NCBI RefSeq assembly: GCF_009720365.1
Contig: NZ_ML769317.1
Coordinates: 339,816 to 403,815, forward strand
Origin: Catellatospora paridis
GTDB taxonomy: Bacteria > Actinomycetota > Actinomycetes > Mycobacteriales > Micromonosporaceae
DNA length: 64,000 bases
Reading direction: 5' to 3'
Every line of letters starts with the position of its first letter. Position 1 is the stretch's first letter. The notes below the pieces were generated by a model, which saw nothing but the letters and a program-made list of their open reading frames with translations, had not been told where the DNA came from and did not search any database. Below, one piece after another: positions 61,393 to 64,000 of the stretch. The translations under genes were made by a program, and so were the position numbers.

Positions 61393-62685
61393 ATGACAGC
61401 GCACCTCTCCCGCAGAACGCTGCTCGGCATCGCGGGCGCCGGCGCCGGCGCTTACCTGCTGAGCGCTTGTGGCAGCGACGAGCCGAGCACGCCCGACGGT
61501 CCGCAGACGATCAACTGGTGGCACATTCAGAACACCGAGCCGATGCTGCCGGTCTGGGCGGCGATCGCCAAGGAGTACGAGACCGCGCACACGAACGTGA
61601 AGGTCGTGATCCAGCCGCTGGAGAACGAGGCGTTCAAGGCCAAGCTGACCACCGCCACGCAGGCCGGCTCCCCGCCGGACCTGTTCCAGTCGTGGGGCGG
61701 CGGCGTGCTCAAGCAGCAGGTCGACGCCGGTCTGGTCAAGGACATCACGGCCGACGTGCAGCCGTGGATCGGCAGCCTGCTGCCGGCGTCGGTGCAGCCG
61801 TTCACGATCGACGGGAAGATCTACGGCGTCCCGTTCGACGTGGGCATGGTCGGTTTCTGGTACAACAAGGATCTTTTTGCCAAGGCGGGCATCACGGCGA
61901 CGCCGACCAGCTGGGCCGAGCTGCTGACCACGGTGTCGACGATCAAGAGCAAGGGCATCGTGCCGATCGCTCTGGCCGGTAAGGAGAAGTGGCCGGGCCA
62001 CTTCTACTGGGCGTACCTGGCTATGCGCATCGGTGGTCTGGGAGCGCTTCAGCAGGCGGCGAAGGACAACAACTTCGACACCCCGGACTTCATCGCCGCC
62101 GGCACGCGGTTGAAGGAGCTGGTGGATCTGCAGCCGTTCCAGAAGGGCTTCCTCGGCGCGGAGTACGGGTCGCCGGATGGTCAGGCCGCGACGATGGGCA
62201 ACGGCGGGGCGGCGCTGGAGCTGATGGGGCAGTGGGCTCCGTCGGTGCAGGCCTCGAGCTCGACGAGCAAGAAGGGCCTGGGCGACAAGCTGGGCTACTT
62301 CGCGTTCCCGGCCGTCGAGGGCGGCAAGGGTTCGGTCGCGGAGGCGTTCGGTGGCGGCAACGGGTTCGTGCTGGGCAAGAACGCCCCGGCGTCGACGGTC
62401 GACTTCCTGAAGACGCTGCTGGACGTCGCGAACCAGCGCAAGTCGGCGGCGACGGGTGCGGTGCTGCCGACGGTCAAGGACGCCGCGGACGCGATCAAGG
62501 ACCCGAACAGCAAGGTCGTCGCGGCCAGCCTGGCCAGCGCGACCGGGTTCCAGCTGTTCCTGGACCAGGCGTACCCGCCGGCGGTCGGTCAGCAGGTCAA
62601 CGACAGTGTCGCCGAGCTGATCGCGGGCTCGAAGACGCCGGAGCAGATCGTCAAGGACATCACCAAGGTCGCGAAGAGCCAGTAG
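61393..62685 (+). CDS. Xylo-oligosaccharide-type ABC transporter solute-binding lipoprotein (BxlE-like)
   Basis: 430 residues; signal HLSRRTLLGIAGAGAGAYLLSAC with a twin-arginine pattern and lipobox Cys26. The mature part INWWHIQNTEPMLPVWAAIAKEYE and GVPFDVGMVGFWYNKDLFAKAGI is typical of family 1 binding proteins, and the overall pattern resembles BxlE of Streptomyces. Its neighbours (GH43, GH10) and shared operators support xylobiose or xylo-oligosaccharides as ligand. Confidence 0.9.
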   Translation: MTAHLSRRTLLGIAGAGAGAYLLSACGSDEPSTPDGPQTINWWHIQNTEPMLPVWAAIAKEYETAHTNVKVVIQPLENEAFKAKLTTATQAGSPPDLFQSWGGGVLKQQVDAGLVKDITADVQPWIGSLLPASVQPFTIDGKIYGVPFDVGMVGFWYNKDLFAKAGITATPTSWAELLTTVSTIKSKGIVPIALAGKEKWPGHFYWAYLAMRIGGLGALQQAAKDNNFDTPDFIAAGTRLKELVDLQPFQKGFLGAEYGSPDGQAATMGNGGAALELMGQWAPSVQASSSTSKKGLGDKLGYFAFPAVEGGKGSVAEAFGGGNGFVLGKNAPASTVDFLKTLLDVANQRKSAATGAVLPTVKDAADAIKDPNSKVVAASLASATGFQLFLDQAYPPAVGQQVNDSVAELIAGSKTPEQIVKDITKVAKSQ

Positions 62686-62687
62686 CC

Positions 62688-62747
62688 ATGTTCCTTGACC
62701 AAGAACCCGTAGCCGCGTACGAGCACCGAGTGGAGCAGGCACGATGA
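62688..62747 (+). CDS. Possible 19-residue coupled small ORF between binding protein and permease
   Basis: ATG two bases after the binding-protein stop opens a frame MFLDQEPVAAYEHRVEQAR whose TGA overlaps the permease ATG (ATGA). No strong ribosome binding site stands before it. If translated it would carry ribosomes from the binding-protein stop to the permease start. It could equally be an accident of an open 58-base gap. Confidence 0.3.
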   Translation: MFLDQEPVAAYEHRVEQAR

Positions 62748-63748
62748 CGCCATCGACGATCACCGGCCAGCGCTCCGACGACGCGGCGACCGAGCTCTTG
62801 GCGGCGGATCCGGCGGCCACGCAGCAGCGTGGCCGCCGGGCCCGGCCCCGGCCGCGCCGCCGCCTCGGCACCATCGCCCTGTTCCTGGCCCCGGCGCTGG
62901 TGCTGTTCCTGCTGCTGGTCATCACCCCGATCGTGGTCGCGGGCTACGCCAGCATGTACAAGTGGAACGGCTTCGGCTTGCCGGAGAACTTCGTCGGGAT
63001 CGACAACTTCACCCGCGCCTTCGAGGACCCGACGTTCCTGGGCGACCTGTGGCGGGCGTTCGTGCTCATCGGGCTGTCGCTGCTGATCCAGCTGCCCGTC
63101 TCGCTCGGCCTGGCCATGCTGCTCAACCAGAAGCTCAAGGGCCGCGGCGTCTACCGCGTCATCTTCTTCGCCCCGTACGTGCTGTCCGAGGTCACCACCG
63201 CCGTGCTGTTCACCCTCGTGTTCTCACCGAACCGGGGTCTGGGCGACACGCTGTCGAAGTGGCTCGGCGCCGACGCGGGCGCTATCTTCGCCGACCCGGA
63301 CACGGTGCTGTTCGCCCTGTTCCTGGTGATCTCGTGGAAGTACTTCGGCTTCCACATGATCCTGTACCTGGCGGGCCGGCAGGGCATCCCGCAGGAGCTC
63401 ACCGAGGCCGCGACCACTGACGGCGCGAGCGCCTGGCAGGTGTTCCGCCACGTGACGCTGCCGCTGCTCGGCCCCACCATCCGGATCAGCGTGTTCCTGT
63501 CGGTGATCGGCAGCATCCAGCTGTTCGACATGGTCTGGGTGCTCACCGGCGGCGGTCCCATCCACGCCTCGGAGACTATGGCCGTCACCATGTTCGACCG
63601 CGGCTTCCGCCGCTTCGAGGTCGGCTACGCCAGCGCGATCAGCATCATCATGTTCGTGCTGAGCTTCGTCTTCGCCCTGTTCTACCAGCGGTTCGTGCTG
63701 CGCCGCGACACCGAGGGCGCGATCACCAACAGGGGAGTCCAGCGATGA
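62744..63748 (+). CDS. Sugar ABC transporter permease, MalF type (BxlF-like)
   Basis: 334 residues, with GGAG about 9 bases before the ATG. A ~45-residue Arg-rich cytoplasmic N-terminus precedes six membrane segments; EAA loop TEAATTDGASAWQVF. Second gene of the xylan importer operon; its stop overlaps the next start by 4 bases. Confidence 0.92.
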   Translation: MTPSTITGQRSDDAATELLAADPAATQQRGRRARPRPRRRLGTIALFLAPALVLFLLLVITPIVVAGYASMYKWNGFGLPENFVGIDNFTRAFEDPTFLGDLWRAFVLIGLSLLIQLPVSLGLAMLLNQKLKGRGVYRVIFFAPYVLSEVTTAVLFTLVFSPNRGLGDTLSKWLGADAGAIFADPDTVLFALFLVISWKYFGFHMILYLAGRQGIPQELTEAATTDGASAWQVFRHVTLPLLGPTIRISVFLSVIGSIQLFDMVWVLTGGGPIHASETMAVTMFDRGFRRFEVGYASAISIIMFVLSFVFALFYQRFVLRRDTEGAITNRGVQR

Positions 63749-64000
63749 CCACCTCGGATAACCCGGCAGTCCGGGCCCGGCGCGCCGTGCTGCACGTCGT
63801 CTCCATCGCGATCGGCTCGCTGATCGTGGTGCCGGTCGGGTTCGGCGTGCTCGGCGGCTTCAAGGACAACGGACAACTGTCCACCAACCCCCTGGGCTGG
63901 CCCGACCCCTGGCACCCCGAGAACTACACCGGCATCCTCGCCGACAGCGTCTTCTGGCGACAACTCGCCAACAGCACCATCATCGCCCTGGCCACCGTCG
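63745..64000 (+). CDS. Sugar ABC transporter permease, MalG type (BxlG-like), cut by right edge
   Basis: The first ~85 residues (MTTSDNPAVRARRAVLHVVS, then a membrane segment and VLGGFKDNGQL) are present; the gene continues beyond the window. ATG overlaps the MalF-type stop by 4 bases. The FKDNGQLSTNPLGWPDP loop is typical of MalG/LacG relatives. Confidence 0.88.
   Translation, partial: MTTSDNPAVRARRAVLHVVSIAIGSLIVVPVGFGVLGGFKDNGQLSTNPLGWPDPWHPENYTGILADSVFWRQLANSTIIALATV

Noticed and set aside
1..64000. CRISPR array, tRNA, rRNA, transposase, integrase or attachment sites
   Set aside because: Looked for in the gaps and at gene ends; no regularly spaced repeats, tRNA-like clover pattern or transposase/integrase motifs were found.

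Overview
The window is about 64 kb of very GC-rich DNA. GTG and TTG starts are frequent, 4-base start/stop overlaps are common, and coding density is high. It carries a SigE-family ECF sigma factor, DesK/NarL-type two-component pairs, MsiK-style sugar importers without their own ATPase and many secreted glycoside hydrolases. Together these point to a soil or plant-litter actinomycete, most likely of the Micromonosporaceae type. That placement is inference: no rRNA or other marker gene is present. I see no tRNA, rRNA, insertion sequence, phage gene or CRISPR array.

Layout. 0-4.6 kb: a CUT1 sugar importer (lipoprotein, two permeases), the tail of a DUF2264-like protein and a YesL-like membrane protein. 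4.8-9.5 kb: a secreted GH92 alpha-mannosidase with two discoidin domains, convergent with a secreted parallel beta-helix protein. 9.6-15.2 kb: two histidine kinase/response regulator pairs, the second in a four-gene unit with an ABC exporter. 15.3-16.7 kb: an ECF sigma factor fused to a membrane anchor and an extracytoplasmic domain. 16.9-22.1 kb: a 1241-residue secreted subtilase and a secreted GH43 enzyme. 22.3-28 kb: an ArsR-like regulator, a Tat-exported flavin amine oxidase, and an MDR oxidoreductase behind three operator palindromes with its TetR gene upstream, then a small membrane protein. 28.3-38.2 kb: a GH95 fucosidase importer operon with a ROK regulator, divergent from a GH36 alpha-galactosidase/SGNH esterase pair. 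38.3-44.1 kb: DNA repair genes (AlkC-like, XthA), a DUF72 protein, an SRPBCC protein, a serine-hydrolase homologue lacking its catalytic residues, and a cutinase/PET-hydrolase-like polyester hydrolase. 44.2-50.9 kb: a LacI-controlled importer with a GH42 beta-galactosidase. 51-56.6 kb: a third two-component pair, a small membrane protein and a STAND ATPase with repeat domain. 56.7-64 kb: a xylan block with a CE4 deacetylase, GH10 xylanase, GH43 beta-xylosidase and an importer running off the right edge.

How it works together. Four separate polysaccharide systems are visible. Secreted enzymes (GH92, GH10, GH43, CE4) or unknown outside enzymes release oligosaccharides. Lipoprotein-dependent importers take them up, probably energised by one shared ATPase encoded elsewhere, and signal-less enzymes (GH95, GH36, GH42, the xylan GH43) finish degradation inside. 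Each system has its own control: ROK, LacI with two perfect-to-near-perfect operators, and a family of TTTC/GAAA palindromes in the xylan block whose regulator is not in the window. The most unusual items are the membrane-anchored sigma factor fusion, the catalytically empty serine hydrolase, the xylan operator family including a promoter that reads into a gene-free stretch, a hairpin that could mask the ribosome binding site of the amine oxidase, and a PETase-like enzyme.
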